Assembly: GCA_046346665.1 (NCBI GenBank)
Contig: JAXMHQ010000039.1
Span: 1-42,724, forward strand
DNA length: 42,724 nt
Source of the DNA: JAXMHQ01 sp046346665
Lineage (GTDB): Bacteria > Verrucomicrobiota > Verrucomicrobiia > Limisphaerales > JAXMHQ01
Direction: 5' to 3'
Shown: piece after piece, positions 41,253 through 42,724 of the stretch
Layout of the letters: every line of letters begins with the position of its first letter
Position numbering within the stretch: the first letter of the stretch is position 1
Translations under genes and position numbers: made by a program
The notes under the pieces: generated by a model
Told to the model about the DNA's origin: nothing
Database searches by the model: none
The model's input: the letters and a program-made list of their open reading frames with translations, nothing else

Positions 41253-41312
41253 CGCGAATTTCCGCTAATTTTTCCCGAACAATTCGTGAGAATTCGCGCA
41301 ATTCGCGTCAAA
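41248..41312. repeat. Inverted element overlapping the thioesterase stop
   Basis: An exact 13-bp arm TTTGACGCGAATT (41248-41260) faces AATTCGCGTCAAA (41300-41312). Between them are near-repeats of about 9 bp (AATTCGTGAG, AATTCGCGC). The TGA stop of the thioesterase gene (41250-41252) is part of the left arm. The remaining gap to the aldolase gene (41313-41557) shows no gene or motif that I recognise and presumably holds the aldolase promoter. Confidence 0.8.
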
Positions 41313-41557
41313 ACCGCCTCCCGAAATTCCTCTCATGATGAGTCCGCCTGATTTGCGTGGTTAGGTGGCGACAAAGAATGGGTGGAAAATGGCAGAATTG
41401 GATGTGGCGGAGGATTACCCGTCCTGATAATGTTTCCGAAATGCGGGCGGCGGTCCTGGAACCCGTCGACGCAGTTTCCCGGAACGGCGTTCAATCGTAT
41501 AGCCCGGTGGCGTGACTGCCGGCTTCGCTTTATCTGGAAAGGCAACGGACAACAATT

Positions 41558-42640
41558 ATGACACAAATCGCACAACTCCTCGGCGACAAGGCCGAATACT
41601 TCCTTGGTTTCAAGAATCCGAAAATCGCTCGGGAACGGCTGCACATCCCCGGTCCTGACTTTGTGGATCGGATTTTTGCGCCGTCCGACCGCAACAACCG
41701 GGTGCTGGGCAATCTGCAGCGCCTGTTCAATTCCGGCCGCCTGGCGGGGTCGGGTTATCTGAGCATTCTGCCGGTGGACCAGGGCATCGAGCACGCCGGC
41801 GGCGCGAGCTTCGCGAAAAACCCCGATTATTTCGATCCGGAAAACATCGTCAAACTGGCCCTGGAAGGCGGTTGCAATGCCGTGGCTTCGACCTACGGGG
41901 TTCTGGGCATGACGGCGCGCAAATACGCGCACAAAATTCCGTTCATGGTGAAGTTCAATCACAACGAACTGCTCACCTACCCGAACAAGGCCGACCAGAT
42001 CATGTATGGCACGATCAAGGAAGCGGCGGACATGGGCTGCGCGGCGGTGGGTGCGACGATCTATTTCGGCTCACCCGAGAGCACGCGGCAGATTGTTGAA
42101 GTCGCCAACATGTTTTACCAGGCGCATGAGCTGGGCATGGCCACGGTCCTGTGGTGCTATCTCCGCAACAACGCCTTCAAGGTCAAGGGCGCGGATGGCA
42201 AATCGGTCGATTACCATTCCTCCGCCGACCTCACCGGCCAGGCGAATCACCTCGGCGTCACCATCGAAGCCGACATCATCAAGCAGAAGCTGCCGGAGAA
42301 CAACGGCGGGTTCGAAGCGCTGAACATGGGCGGCTCGAGCTACGGCAAGTTCGACAAACGAATCTACACCGACCTGTGCAGCGATCACCCGATCGACCTG
42401 TGCCGTTACCAGGTGGCGAATTGTTACATGGGCCGGGCCGGCCTGATCAACTCGGGCGGCGAATCCAAGGGCAAGGGCGACCTCGAACAGGCCGTCATGA
42501 CTGCGGTCGTGAACAAGCGCGCCGGCGGCATGGGCCTGATCTCGGGCCGCAAGGCGTTCCAACGCCCGCTCAAGGAAGGCATCGGCCTCCTCAACGCGAT
42601 CCAGGACGTCTACCTGAGCAAGGAAGTCACGGTCGCATAA
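41558..42640 (+). CDS. fbaB: Fructose-bisphosphate aldolase, class I (FbaB/DhnA type)
   Basis: The 360-residue enzyme cleaves fructose 1,6-bisphosphate to two triose phosphates through a lysine Schiff base, without metal. It matches E. coli FbaB (350 residues), seen in SGYLSILPVDQGIEHAGG, ENIVKLALEGGCNAVAST, KIPFMVKFNHNELL, AVGATIYFGS and the C-terminal MGLISGRKAFQRPLKEG. The central domain includes VTIEADIIKQKLPENNGG. The start follows GGAAAGGCAACGGACA-like purine-rich sequence, but spacing to a Shine-Dalgarno is poor. It works next to phosphofructokinase in glycolysis, though the genes are about 29 kb apart here. A strong terminator follows. Confidence 0.95.
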   Translation: MTQIAQLLGDKAEYFLGFKNPKIARERLHIPGPDFVDRIFAPSDRNNRVLGNLQRLFNSGRLAGSGYLSILPVDQGIEHAGGASFAKNPDYFDPENIVKLALEGGCNAVASTYGVLGMTARKYAHKIPFMVKFNHNELLTYPNKADQIMYGTIKEAADMGCAAVGATIYFGSPESTRQIVEVANMFYQAHELGMATVLWCYLRNNAFKVKGADGKSVDYHSSADLTGQANHLGVTIEADIIKQKLPENNGGFEALNMGGSSYGKFDKRIYTDLCSDHPIDLCRYQVANCYMGRAGLINSGGESKGKGDLEQAVMTAVVNKRAGGMGLISGRKAFQRPLKEGIGLLNAIQDVYLSKEVTVA

Positions 42641-42655
42641 CCGCCGATCTCACCA

Positions 42656-42690
42656 CAGGCCGCGCCTTTTCCGGCGCGGCCTGTTTTTTC
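42656..42690 (+). terminator. Rho-independent terminator after fbaB
   Basis: An 11-bp GC stem (42656-42666 with 42673-42683, core GGCCGCGCC/GGCGCGGCC) with a 6-nt loop is followed directly by TTTTTT (42684-42689). It starts 16 bases after the fbaB stop. Confidence 0.92.
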
Positions 42691-42724
42691 TACGGGAGGG
42701 ACGGCGGCCTCGCCGGACCCCGCT

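Overview
The window is GC-rich, gene-dense chromosomal DNA, most likely from a verrucomicrobial bacterium (Limisphaerales/Pedosphaera-like, subdivision 3). This is inferred from GloVer-repeat and choice-of-anchor Q/BACON secreted proteins, a fused alpha/beta 2-oxoacid dehydrogenase E1, a PPi-type phosphofructokinase and many short palindromic intergenic repeats. I see no rRNA, tRNA, CRISPR array, transposase, prophage or plasmid gene.

Layout. 1-8.6 kb: the end of a giant secreted beta-helix/BACON protein, a two-subunit molybdenum hydroxylase (iorA/iorB-like) and a frameshifted GloVer-repeat protein. 8.7-11.1 kb (minus): an ECF sigma factor, a membrane anti-sigma-like protein and a beta-propeller lipoprotein joined by ATGA overlaps. 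11.4-12.6 kb: PPi-type phosphofructokinase with its terminator. 12.8-17.2 kb (plus): nusB, a PHP phosphoesterase (RNase AM-like), ftsY, ribD, ribE. 17.2-20.2 kb: a small lipoprotein, a KTSC protein, a DUF151 nuclease, holA and a STAS protein. 20.2-26.0 kb (minus): a DeoR regulator heading a complete 2-oxoacid dehydrogenase operon (E1 fusion, E2, E3). 26.4-29.2 kb: a frameshifted secreted protein of unknown function. 29.2-33.0 kb: a NhaR-like LysR regulator divergent from sbtA (Na+/bicarbonate symporter), followed by purK and purE. 33.1-36.6 kb (minus): a VIT/VWA protein and galE. 36.8-40.7 kb (minus): a Cys-rich mini membrane protein, hsp20, lon and a LolA-like protein. 40.8-42.7 kb: a hotdog thioesterase and class I fructose-bisphosphate aldolase with a strong terminator.

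The genes are mostly housekeeping: central carbon flow (PPi-PFK, FbaB, PDH-type complex, GalE), riboflavin and purine synthesis, rRNA transcription and processing, protein quality control and replication. Two points stand out. A bicarbonate importer sits directly upstream of PurK, an enzyme that consumes bicarbonate. And a set of intergenic elements is built from imperfect 7-9 bp units, usually arranged as inverted arms; they abut or overlap stop codons and in one case a start codon, and I do not know them as a described family. Two large secreted-protein genes carry reading-frame shifts of the same net phase, which may be real decay or assembly error.
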